64,000 nucleotides of DNA. Origin: Clostridiales bacterium. Its GTDB lineage: Bacteria > Bacillota > Clostridia > Christensenellales > Pumilibacteraceae. The notes beneath the pieces are model-generated. The model saw only the letters and a program-made list of their open reading frames with translations. It did no database searches and had not been told where the DNA came from. Positions 25,884 to 33,303 of the stretch are shown here, piece by piece; position 1 is the stretch's first letter, and every line of letters starts with the position of its first letter. The translations under genes and the position numbers were made by a program. The stretch lies in the NCBI GenBank assembly GCA_014799665.1, contig JAAVHP010000007.1, forward strand, positions 59,784 through 123,783, in the 5' to 3' direction.

Positions 25884-26393
25884 ATGTCACCCATAGATAG
25901 CTTTGTCGCTTTATTCGAATCGATGACCATGCTCACGGTTTGCCTGTGGATAACCGGGTTTGTGCTGTTTTGCGTGGAGTTCTTTCAGCCCATGCACGGC
26001 GTGGCGTACGGCTTGGGACTGGGGTTGTTATCGTCTGCGTTCATTACTCGTATGATATACGGCTCGGCGGGCGAAGCGTTCATCTTCGTGCTTACTACCT
26101 GTTTGCTAATGTTCGCCGTTCACGTGGTGTCGCTGTTTACTCATAAGCGCGGCTGGCTGAGCGTGGCGCGTATAGAAAAAGCGGGCGAGCGTAGTCGTAA
26201 ATACAATTCGCTTGTAGGTAGCATAGGCGTTGCGATAACGCCGATAGACCTTACGGGTAACGTTACTATAAACGACGTAAACCTCGTCGTATCGAGTGAA
26301 CAGCCTATCGCGCTCGGTCAAAGAGTGCGTATAACCAAAATAACGCCCGATAAGATCATGGTCGAAGAAACCGAGGATAGTGATAATCAGTAA
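25884..26393 (+). CDS. NfeD-like membrane protein
   Basis: 169 residues: two or three N-terminal helices (about 15-80) and a C-terminal OB-fold NfeD domain (about 105-165: NSLVGSIGVAITPIDLTGNVTIND ending VRITKITPDKIMVEE). Proteins of this class act with SPFH/flotillin or membrane protease partners, but no such partner gene is adjacent. GGAG precedes the ATG; a strong terminator follows. Confidence 0.75.
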   Translation: MSPIDSFVALFESMTMLTVCLWITGFVLFCVEFFQPMHGVAYGLGLGLLSSAFITRMIYGSAGEAFIFVLTTCLLMFAVHVVSLFTHKRGWLSVARIEKAGERSRKYNSLVGSIGVAITPIDLTGNVTINDVNLVVSSEQPIALGQRVRITKITPDKIMVEETEDSDNQ

Positions 26394-26399
26394 ACAAAG

Positions 26400-26436
26400 G
26401 CGGTTGTGCCGCATAGGTCGGTACAGCCGCTTTTTT
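26400..26436 (+). terminator. Terminator after NfeD-like gene
   Basis: GCGGTTGTGCC (26400-26410) and GGTACAGCCGC (26420-26430) with one wobble, then six T. Confidence 0.85.
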
Positions 26437-26499
26437 AATTCGCAATTCCCGATTTGAAATAAGTTCTATCGAATCTGTTTTCCTCATAGATTAAGACAA

Positions 26500-26754
26500 A
26501 TGAGCTTTATCGAACAGACGTCGAGAATATTCAATAGCGTCGCCGAACTCAAATTCCAAGCGGCGCTTTTCGGTCGTGAAGCCTTTTACATAGAGGGCGC
26601 ACGCCCCATACGCATAGACAAGACCGAAATGATTTTCAAGGTATCGGGCGCGCTCGTTCACGTTACGGGCGAAAACCTTGCTATCAAGGAGCTCGACGGC
26701 GATTGCGCGGCGATCACGGGCAAAATAAACGGCTTTACGGTGAACGATCTATGA
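26500..26754 (+). CDS. yqfC: Sporulation protein YqfC (YabP family)
   Basis: An 84-residue YabP/YqfC-family protein: mostly beta structure with EAFYIEGARPIRIDKTEMIFKV and LVHVTGENLAIKEL. In endospore formers it is made in the mother cell under sigma-E and is encoded directly before yqfD, as here, with an overlapping ATGA junction. Its presence supports a spore-forming host. Confidence 0.85.
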   Translation: MSFIEQTSRIFNSVAELKFQAALFGREAFYIEGARPIRIDKTEMIFKVSGALVHVTGENLAIKELDGDCAAITGKINGFTVNDL

Positions 26755-28172
26755 AGAAAAAGAACCCGCCTGAAACTACCGCTGAGGATAGGTCGCGCGC
26801 CGCACGCGAAAAAGCCGAGCGCGAAGCCGAGAAAAAGCGCAAAGCCGACGAGAAGGCGCGAGCAAAAACCATAAAGCAAGCGCGGCAAAAAGAACGCACC
26901 GCAATAAAGGAAAAGGAACGCGCCGCGCGTATAAAAAAGTACAACGCAAGGCTTAAAAAAAGAAAGGCGTTTTACTCTAAAATATTCGGCAAACTAAAAA
27001 ACGATAAGCACGGTTTCGATTACGATAACCACGGGTTTATGCCGCGCGTTATGTTCGAGGTAAAGGGCGACCGCGCGTCAATAACGGCTAAGCTGTCGTC
27101 CATGAATATTAAGTGCTGTAATATGCGCGAGCGCGGTGGATTTACGCTGTTTGAAATCTCGAAAAAAGACAGTAAGAAAGTTATTGCAATTTTACAGGAA
27201 ATGTGCTATAATTACCGAATAGGCGCGACGTACGGAGTGGGGCGGTTATGCTCTTTCGCCGTCGCACGCTTAGGGCTGTTGCTCGGTGCGATCGCTTCGG
27301 CGGTATGCTTGCACATTGCATACGGATACGTTTGGCGGGTGGAAGTCATAGGCAACGACAAGCTGTCGGACAGTGCGATACTCAGCGCGCTTAAGGACGG
27401 TGGCGTGTCGCTCGGCAGTAAAAAGTCGGGCGTGGACGAGCTTGTAACGGCGTCGTTGCAAGACATGAACGGCGTAGTCGATTGTTCTTGCGAGGTAGTC
27501 GGCACTACGCTTAAAGTTAGGGTGCTCGAAGCGACCGATTATACAGTGCACACCACCGCGCCCGCGTACGCGTCCTTGTACGATGCCACGGTAACGCGCG
27601 TCGTCATGCGTAGCGGAACGTCGCTCGTCAAGCGCGGCGATATAGTGGGCAAGGGCGAGCTTCTCGCGCGCGGCGAGGTTTTCGGCACGACGGGCGAGCT
27701 GCTGTACACCAAAGCTTGCGACGCCGATATATACGGCACGGTATCGCTTACGTTCAGCGCGGACGTGTCGACCGTTGCCGTTCGGTACGAGCGCACGGGC
27801 GAGCATAAACGCCGTACGGTATTCAACCTGTTCGGGCGGCCTGTCGGTAAATCGTCGTCGCCGTACGCTTCGTATGAAACTTCGTCGCACACGGCAAACT
27901 ATGACGTGTTACTGCCGTTGTACGTTACGACCTACGACTACTACGAAACCGCGCCGCAAGAGGTAACGCTCGATATAAACGAGGTAGCCGAAACTTTTGC
28001 TCGGTCCAAGATCGACGAGCTCAGATTCGTTGGCGACTTCGATTATAAGTACACCGTCACCGAGCGGTTCGCGGGGCTGTATACCGTTCACGTGTTTTTG
28101 AGCGGAGAAACGCTTATATCCACGGCGACCGATCCGCCGCCGTTAGAGTCGCCGCCCGACGAACAAAAATAA
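26751..28172 (+). CDS. yqfD: Sporulation protein YqfD
   Basis: Mother-cell sporulation membrane protein. In 473 residues it carries an unusual basic, Lys/Arg/Ala-rich coiled-coil-like head (residues 1-85), then the conserved YqfD body from about MPRVMFEVKGDRASI: a membrane helix near 175-200 (LGLLLGAIASAVCLHIAYGYVW), VEVIGNDKLSD, and the outer domain with KRGDIVGKGELLARGEV. Most YqfD are about 400 residues; the extra length is the basic head. Start ATG 26751 overlaps the yqfC stop. Confidence 0.88.
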   Translation: MKKKNPPETTAEDRSRAAREKAEREAEKKRKADEKARAKTIKQARQKERTAIKEKERAARIKKYNARLKKRKAFYSKIFGKLKNDKHGFDYDNHGFMPRVMFEVKGDRASITAKLSSMNIKCCNMRERGGFTLFEISKKDSKKVIAILQEMCYNYRIGATYGVGRLCSFAVARLGLLLGAIASAVCLHIAYGYVWRVEVIGNDKLSDSAILSALKDGGVSLGSKKSGVDELVTASLQDMNGVVDCSCEVVGTTLKVRVLEATDYTVHTTAPAYASLYDATVTRVVMRSGTSLVKRGDIVGKGELLARGEVFGTTGELLYTKACDADIYGTVSLTFSADVSTVAVRYERTGEHKRRTVFNLFGRPVGKSSSPYASYETSSHTANYDVLLPLYVTTYDYYETAPQEVTLDINEVAETFARSKIDELRFVGDFDYKYTVTERFAGLYTVHVFLSGETLISTATDPPPLESPPDEQK

Positions 28173-28176
28173 TCAT

Positions 28177-29166
28177 TTGGAGAAAACCAAAGACATTTTG
28201 AAAAAGACTTTTCAAAACGACGAATTAAGAGCTGTATTCGGCGCGTTCGACGCCAATATAAAGGTGGTCGAGGAGCTGTGCGGCGTGACCGTCCGTACCG
28301 CGCCCGACGCTGTCGAGATCTCGGGCAAAAACACCGAGCTTGCCGAGCTGTTACTCGATAAGCTCGTATTTGCCGTGCGGCGCGGCGAGCATATCGACCC
28401 CGATACCGTTCGCAGATATTTCGACGTTTTGAATACCGATATAAACGGCGTGGAGGAGCTTACTGCTCAGCCGATTTGCGTAAACGCGCACGGTCAAAAA
28501 ATTTACGCCAAAACGCTCAATCAAAAGCAGTTTTTCGATAGCGTCAATTCTAATCTACTTACGTTTGCCATAGGTCCCGCGGGCACGGGCAAAACGTATC
28601 TTGCGGTTGCGATGGCGGCAAACGCCGTTAAGAAAGGCTTGGTCGACAGAATAGTGCTTACCCGTCCCGCGATCGAAGCGGGCGAAAAACTGGGCTTTCT
28701 GCCTGGCGATCTTCAAATGAAGGTCGATCCGTATTTAAAACCGCTGTACGACGCGCTCGGCGAAATGTTCGGCGCGGACTACACCAAGCTTATAGAACGC
28801 GGTACGGTCGAGGTCGCGCCGCTTGCGTATATGCGCGGTCGCACTTTGTCGCACGCGTTTATTATACTGGACGAGGCGCAAAACACCACGCCCGAGCAAA
28901 TGCAAATGTTTTTGACAAGGTTCGGCGAGGGCAGTCGCGCAATCGTGACGGGCGATATAACGCAGATCGACCTGCGCGGCGAGCAATCGGGGCTTATCCA
29001 AGCCGAGGAAGTGCTTAAAAACGTAGACGGCATAAAGTTCGTTCGTTTGGGCGAAGCCGACGTCGTTCGGCACGGGCTTGTAATGCGCATAGTCAAGGCT
29101 TACGCAACCTATCACACAAACAATACCAAGAGGAAAGAAAATGGCAGACGCGGAAAAACAGAATGA
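28177..29166 (+). CDS. phoH: PhoH family ATPase
   Basis: Cytoplasmic P-loop ATPase linked with RNA metabolism and YbeY. 329 residues; Walker A GPAGTGKT at 133-140, Walker B FIILDEAQN near 228, and the family block RTLSHAFIILDEAQNTT. The start is uncertain: the TTG at 28177 lies inside TTTGGAGA, which may itself be the ribosome site for an ATT/TTG start about 18-21 bases later. The end overlaps the next gene by 26 bases, part of the conserved yqfD-phoH-pgpH-ybeY-era run. Confidence 0.9.
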   Translation: MEKTKDILKKTFQNDELRAVFGAFDANIKVVEELCGVTVRTAPDAVEISGKNTELAELLLDKLVFAVRRGEHIDPDTVRRYFDVLNTDINGVEELTAQPICVNAHGQKIYAKTLNQKQFFDSVNSNLLTFAIGPAGTGKTYLAVAMAANAVKKGLVDRIVLTRPAIEAGEKLGFLPGDLQMKVDPYLKPLYDALGEMFGADYTKLIERGTVEVAPLAYMRGRTLSHAFIILDEAQNTTPEQMQMFLTRFGEGSRAIVTGDITQIDLRGEQSGLIQAEEVLKNVDGIKFVRLGEADVVRHGLVMRIVKAYATYHTNNTKRKENGRRGKTE

Positions 29167-30622
29167 AATAACGCATAAGCAAAACGCTTACGCCCCGCCC
29201 AAGAGCGCGTACTTTTGGCTTGCGGGTATTTTCGCCGTGGTGTTTGCGGCGATCTACATAGCGCTCGTATTGTTCGTTCACTTCGTTTCGACGGGCGAGG
29301 GCATACTCGGTATAAACGAGGCGGAAGCGTACACGCTGTACGTGTTCGTATTCGCGTTCTTTTTGATTGCGCTGTATATCTATATAGTTTTGTCGCGCAG
29401 GGAATTGCTGTTCTCGCTTAAACGCGCGGGCGCGCTCATGACGGTGTTCACCTTCGTCGTCGTCGTGAATATCGTTCTCATTGCGTTCAGCCCGTACTTG
29501 ATTTGCGTGGCGCTTACCGCAATGCTCGTGCTCCCGTTCTCCAAAAAGAGCGACGCGTTCGTGCTCAACGCGTTCTCGTGCTGGATATCGTCGTTCGTGC
29601 TTATTGCAACGCTCGAAATAAGCCAGTTCCCGGCGGTCGCGTTCACGCTACTTGCCGGCATGATCTGCGGCGCGGTCGCAACGTATACCTTCCCCAACAA
29701 CATGACGCGCGTCGGCGCTATTTTGCGCTCGTTCGTCGCGTGCGTATCGACGGTTGCCGTATACTTCGTATTGCTGTCCACTTATCAGCTGTCGTTTGCG
29801 CCGTTTATCGATAACATAATGTATATCGGCGTATCGGTAGCGGGCGAGCTTTTGCTCTCCGTCGTTCTCGTTCCCGTCGTCGAATGGATATTCAATCTAA
29901 CGAGCGACTTCCGCCTTATGGAGCTCACAAACCATAAAGCTCCGCTTATCAAACGGCTCGCCGAGGAAGCGCCCGGCACGTTCAACCACTGCTTGGCGGT
30001 AGCCAACTTCGCCGAGATTTGCGCCGAAGCGGTGGGCGAAGACCCCTATCTTGCCCGTGCCTGCGCGTACTACCACGACGTGGGTAAGCTCAATAACGTA
30101 GAGTATTTCACCGAGAACCAAGCGGGCTACAACCCGCACGACGAGATACTTCCCGAAGTATCCGCCGAGATCATTCGCAATCACACGGTCGACGGGTACG
30201 AGCTGTGCAAGCAGTTCCGTATTCCCGAGGAAGTCGCGCGCGTTGCGATAGAGCATCACGGCACGCAGCCCATTATGTATTTCTACAATAAAGCCAAATC
30301 GCTCACCGACGGCGACGTCGATATGGACGAATATCGCTACTACGGCGAAATTCCCACAGGCAAGATCGGCGCGATAATCATGATCTGCGACAGTGCGGAA
30401 GCGGCGATACGCGCCATGGACAACCCCACGGGCGACAAGGTGGATAAACTGCTTAGAAGCATGATCGACGAGCGGCTCAAACTCGGTCAGTTCGATAACT
30501 GCGCTATCACTATGAAAGACCTCACCGCGATACGCGAGGCGATAGTCGGCGCGTACGGCGGTCTGTACCACAAGCGCATCAAGTACAACAACGGCAAGAA
30601 CAGCGGGGGCGCTCATGTTTAG
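29141..30622 (+). CDS. PgpH/YqfF-like HD phosphodiesterase lacking outer domain
   Basis: Membrane HD-domain hydrolase; family members degrade cyclic di-AMP to pApA. 493 residues with about seven helices (first at 24-48, rest between 65 and 235) and a cytoplasmic HD domain with H283, H312-D313 (YYHDVGK) and the later HHGTQPIMYFY block intact. Usual PgpH/YqfF proteins are about 700 residues or more because a large extracytoplasmic HDED domain separates the first helix from the rest; here only about 20 residues (STGEGILGINEAEAY) do. ATG follows AGAGGAAAG. Confidence 0.88.
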   Translation: MADAEKQNEITHKQNAYAPPKSAYFWLAGIFAVVFAAIYIALVLFVHFVSTGEGILGINEAEAYTLYVFVFAFFLIALYIYIVLSRRELLFSLKRAGALMTVFTFVVVVNIVLIAFSPYLICVALTAMLVLPFSKKSDAFVLNAFSCWISSFVLIATLEISQFPAVAFTLLAGMICGAVATYTFPNNMTRVGAILRSFVACVSTVAVYFVLLSTYQLSFAPFIDNIMYIGVSVAGELLLSVVLVPVVEWIFNLTSDFRLMELTNHKAPLIKRLAEEAPGTFNHCLAVANFAEICAEAVGEDPYLARACAYYHDVGKLNNVEYFTENQAGYNPHDEILPEVSAEIIRNHTVDGYELCKQFRIPEEVARVAIEHHGTQPIMYFYNKAKSLTDGDVDMDEYRYYGEIPTGKIGAIIMICDSAEAAIRAMDNPTGDKVDKLLRSMIDERLKLGQFDNCAITMKDLTAIREAIVGAYGGLYHKRIKYNNGKNSGGAHV

Positions 30623-31949
30623 ACTTACGGGCGACGTTCGACAGGGCTTCAACCGCCTTGCGGGAATAATCTTCCACACGCTTAAATTAAAGGGGAACGC
30701 AACCGTCGATATCGAAATTATCGACGACGCGGAAATGCAAACGCTCAACCGCGAAACGCGCGGCAAGGACGCCACGACCGACGTTTTGAGCTATCCCGCG
30801 CTCGATAAGATAACCGACTTTACGCAAGCGAACTATCCCAACGATTACGACACAAAGCAAAGAGCGGTCGTGCTCGGCGAGATAGCGATAAACGAGGACG
30901 CGGTGAAACGCCAAGCCGAGGAGTTCGGCACGGGCGACCGCGAGATTTTCTATCTGTTCGTTCACGGTATGCTCCACCTTTTGGGCTACGACCACATGAC
31001 GGAGCCCGACAAAAAGAAAATGCGCGAGGTCGAGGAGCAGGTGCTCGCCGAACAGGACAAGTCGGTCGTCGTTGCCGTAGTAGGCAGACCGAACGCGGGC
31101 AAGTCCTCTATCGTCAACGCAATAGTGGGCGAAAAGGTGTCTATTGTTTCGCCTAAGCCGCAAACCACGCGCGACAGGATAACGGGCATCTACACCGAGG
31201 GCGCAAGGCAAATTGTTTTCCTGGATACCCCCGGAATGTTCAAGCCGCGTACCAAGCTTGACGAGCACATGGATAAGAGCATAAAAAGCTCGCTCGCGGG
31301 CGACGCGGACGTAGTGCTCGTAGTGCTCGACAGCACCAAGGGGCTTACCGAAGCCGACGAAAAGCTCATTACCGAGCGGCTCAAATGCCGCGCGCCGCTG
31401 TGCGTTGCGGTTAATAAAACCGACCTAAAAGGCTATGCGGGCGTGTATCCCATACTCGAAAAGCTAAACCCGTTAATGTCGCAAAGCACGGGCAGATCGA
31501 TAAAGGACGTTATCCCTACGAGCTGCCGTAACGGCAATAATATAGAACTTTTAAAGAACGCGCTTCTTGACGAGTGCAAGGACGGCGGATTCTTATTCCC
31601 CGAGGACGAGTTCACCGATCGCCCGATAAAGTTCCTAATCGCCGAGACCGTGCGCGAAAAAGCGTTACTGTTTTTGCAGGACGAGATACCGCACGGCGTG
31701 GGCGTGAGCGTAAGAAAGGTTGACGAGGACAGCACGCCCGTACATATTTCGTGCGACGTTATCGTCGATAAGCAATCGCATAAGCAAATAGTTATAGGCG
31801 ACGGCGGGGAAATGATAAAAAGAATCGGGCAGTCGGCGCGTCGAGATATAGAAAAGCTTATCGATTGCTCGGTCTATCTCGAACTGTTCGTCAAGGTTCG
31901 CCCAGGCTGGCGCGACCGAAGCGACATACTAAAAGATATAGGGTATTGA
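30615..31949 (+). CDS. YbeY-Era fusion: rRNA maturation endonuclease plus GTPase
   Basis: One 444-residue chain joins two 16S rRNA maturation factors that are normally separate. Residues 1-150 are YbeY, with the zinc site H117-x3-H121-x5-H127 (HGMLHLLGYDH). Residues ~153-444 are Era: G1 GRPNAGKSS at 157-165, G3 DTPG near 202, G4 NKTD near 267, and a C-terminal KH domain (IVIGDGGEMIKRIGQSARRDIEKL). There is no stop or start signal between them (REVEEQVLAEQDKSVVVAVVG reads straight through). The dgkA and cdd genes often lying between ybeY and era are missing. Overlaps pgpH by eight bases. Confidence 0.92.
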   Translation: MFRLTGDVRQGFNRLAGIIFHTLKLKGNATVDIEIIDDAEMQTLNRETRGKDATTDVLSYPALDKITDFTQANYPNDYDTKQRAVVLGEIAINEDAVKRQAEEFGTGDREIFYLFVHGMLHLLGYDHMTEPDKKKMREVEEQVLAEQDKSVVVAVVGRPNAGKSSIVNAIVGEKVSIVSPKPQTTRDRITGIYTEGARQIVFLDTPGMFKPRTKLDEHMDKSIKSSLAGDADVVLVVLDSTKGLTEADEKLITERLKCRAPLCVAVNKTDLKGYAGVYPILEKLNPLMSQSTGRSIKDVIPTSCRNGNNIELLKNALLDECKDGGFLFPEDEFTDRPIKFLIAETVREKALLFLQDEIPHGVGVSVRKVDEDSTPVHISCDVIVDKQSHKQIVIGDGGEMIKRIGQSARRDIEKLIDCSVYLELFVKVRPGWRDRSDILKDIGY

Positions 31950-32004
31950 TCTTGCATAATCGTTTCTTCGTTAAGCCAATCTAATTGTAACGGAGGAAAC
32001 AATC

Positions 32005-32124
32005 ATGGAAAAGCAAGAACGTTACTTTTGGGAGTTATTCTGTGCGACGGGCGAGCCGCGCTACTACTCAATGTATATACGTGAGCGCGACAGGCTTGAT
32101 AACGAGGGCTTGCGTAAAGAATAG
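32005..32124 (+). CDS. YqzL-like small protein
   Basis: A 39-codon gene with a strong ribosome site (CGGAGGAAA). The product begins MEKQERYFWELFCATGEPRY and resembles YqzL, a small protein encoded between era and recO in Firmicutes (pattern F-x-W-x-x-F-x-x-TG). Position between era and recO agrees. The charged tail (IRERDRLDNEGLRKE) makes it a little shorter or longer than some homologues. Function unknown. Confidence 0.65.
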   Translation: MEKQERYFWELFCATGEPRYYSMYIRERDRLDNEGLRKE

Positions 32125-32407
32125 CGGGTGTTCAACTCCCAATAGGCACACCCGATAACGGGCTGTTTTTGGCTCTATCTGCGTTAAACTCGCTCGTGGT
32201 AGGTTTCCACTACAACTTCGCTCGTTTGCCTTGATATAGCCTAAAAACAGCTCCGTTTCGGGCGCGAAGCGTTTTTACGAGGCAAATCGCGAGGGTAGAC
32301 GTGCGAAACGGAGCGCGTCGTACCCTCGGCGGTACGGCAAACGACGCTTCGCGCGTATAGACCACGATTTGCCCGTAAAAATGTGTCTACTGGGGATGAA
32401 TACCCGT
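32125..32407. repeat. 283-bp non-coding block of nested inverted repeats
   Basis: No gene fits here. CGGGTGT/ACACCCG closes a small hairpin at 32125-32154; that whole arm is imperfectly complementary to 32381-32407 (TGTCTACTGGGGATGAATACC). Inside, 32157-32179 pairs with about 32233-32257 (core CTGTTTTT...GGCT), and 32273-32290 pairs with 32365-32381 (TTTTTACGaGGCAAATCG). GCTCCGTTTCG near 32250 also pairs with CGAAACGGAGC near 32308. It may be a MITE-like insertion or a structured RNA. Confidence 0.6.
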
Positions 32408-32434
32408 AAAATAAATAAAAACGAGCTGTGAAAA

Positions 32435-33070
32435 ATGACCGACTTTACCGATAAATGCATAGTGCTTAAAATAAGCGACTACCGCGACGACGATAGGCTG
32501 GCAAAGGTCTTGACTTGCGACAACGGTATGAAAACGGTCCATCTTCGCGGCGTGAAAAAAGCAAAAGCAAAATTAAAGCCGTTCGCTCAGGCATTCGCGG
32601 TGTTCGACACGCGGTTATTGGCTAATCGCGGCACGTTCCTTACTCCCGTGGAACCGCTCCTGATACAGGACGGCTTTTCGTTGTGCTCGGACTTGAAAAT
32701 ATTCACAGCCGCGTCGGTCGCCGCCGAAGCGACGGTGTGCGCCATATACGACGAAGAACCTCATACCGACGTGTTTTTGAGTTTTTTAAAACTCATTAAG
32801 CATTTGCAAGCAGGTGAGGACGCGTACTATCAGGCGGCGGCGTATATGTGCGAGCTTCTCGAATTCAGCGGGTTTTATCGCAATTACGGCTGCGACGGCG
32901 AACCGAAAACTCCCGTGCAGTTATTAGGTTATGCGCAAAAGCACGGATACGGCGAGTTCGGCGATAAAGATTTATCCCGTCGCGCTCTCAAATATGTATG
33001 CGGCGAGTTCGAACGCAATTTCGACACGCGGTTAAAGAGCGTGGATTCAATCGACCTATATGCCGATTGA
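32435..33070 (+). CDS. recO: DNA repair protein RecO
   Basis: Loads RecA with RecFR and anneals single strands. The N-terminal OB fold is clear (TDKCIVLKISDYRDDDRLAKVLTCDNGMKTVHLRGVKKAKAKL), followed by the helical domain with YYQAAAYMCELLEFSGF. 211 residues is short (usual 240-255), and the four-cysteine zinc site found in many RecO is missing: the C-terminal part has only isolated cysteines. Position after era/yqzL is conserved. Confidence 0.88.
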   Translation: MTDFTDKCIVLKISDYRDDDRLAKVLTCDNGMKTVHLRGVKKAKAKLKPFAQAFAVFDTRLLANRGTFLTPVEPLLIQDGFSLCSDLKIFTAASVAAEATVCAIYDEEPHTDVFLSFLKLIKHLQAGEDAYYQAAAYMCELLEFSGFYRNYGCDGEPKTPVQLLGYAQKHGYGEFGDKDLSRRALKYVCGEFERNFDTRLKSVDSIDLYAD

Positions 33071-33192
33071 TTACATAAGAAAACATATATTATTTGTTAG
33101 TTTATTTAGAATAGCGTAGATAAATTTATAACGATAAGCTATTTCTCGGGTGTAACGCCTAATGAACCACCTAAGCAAATACACGACACTAA

Positions 33193-33230
33193 AAGTTTCT
33201 TGCCTACTTCTTTTCAAAGAAGTAGGCAAA
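33193..33230 (+). repeat. Dispersed hairpin repeat, copy D
   Basis: GCCTACTTCTTT (33202-33213) and AAAGAAGTAGGC (33216-33227), loop TC, preceded by AAAGTTTCTT. Same orientation as copies A and C. Confidence 0.8.
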
Positions 33231-33234
33231 ATGC

Positions 33235-33263
33235 TTGCCTTTTAATAAAAGGTATGGTAAAAT
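33235..33263 (+). promoter_or_regulatory. Sigma-A promoter of ppdK
   Basis: TTGCCT (33235-33240), 17 bp, TAAAAT (33258-33263). Confidence 0.6.
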
Positions 33264-33303
33264 ATTGCGTGGACAAATAATACATTCAAGGAGAATAAAA
33301 ACA

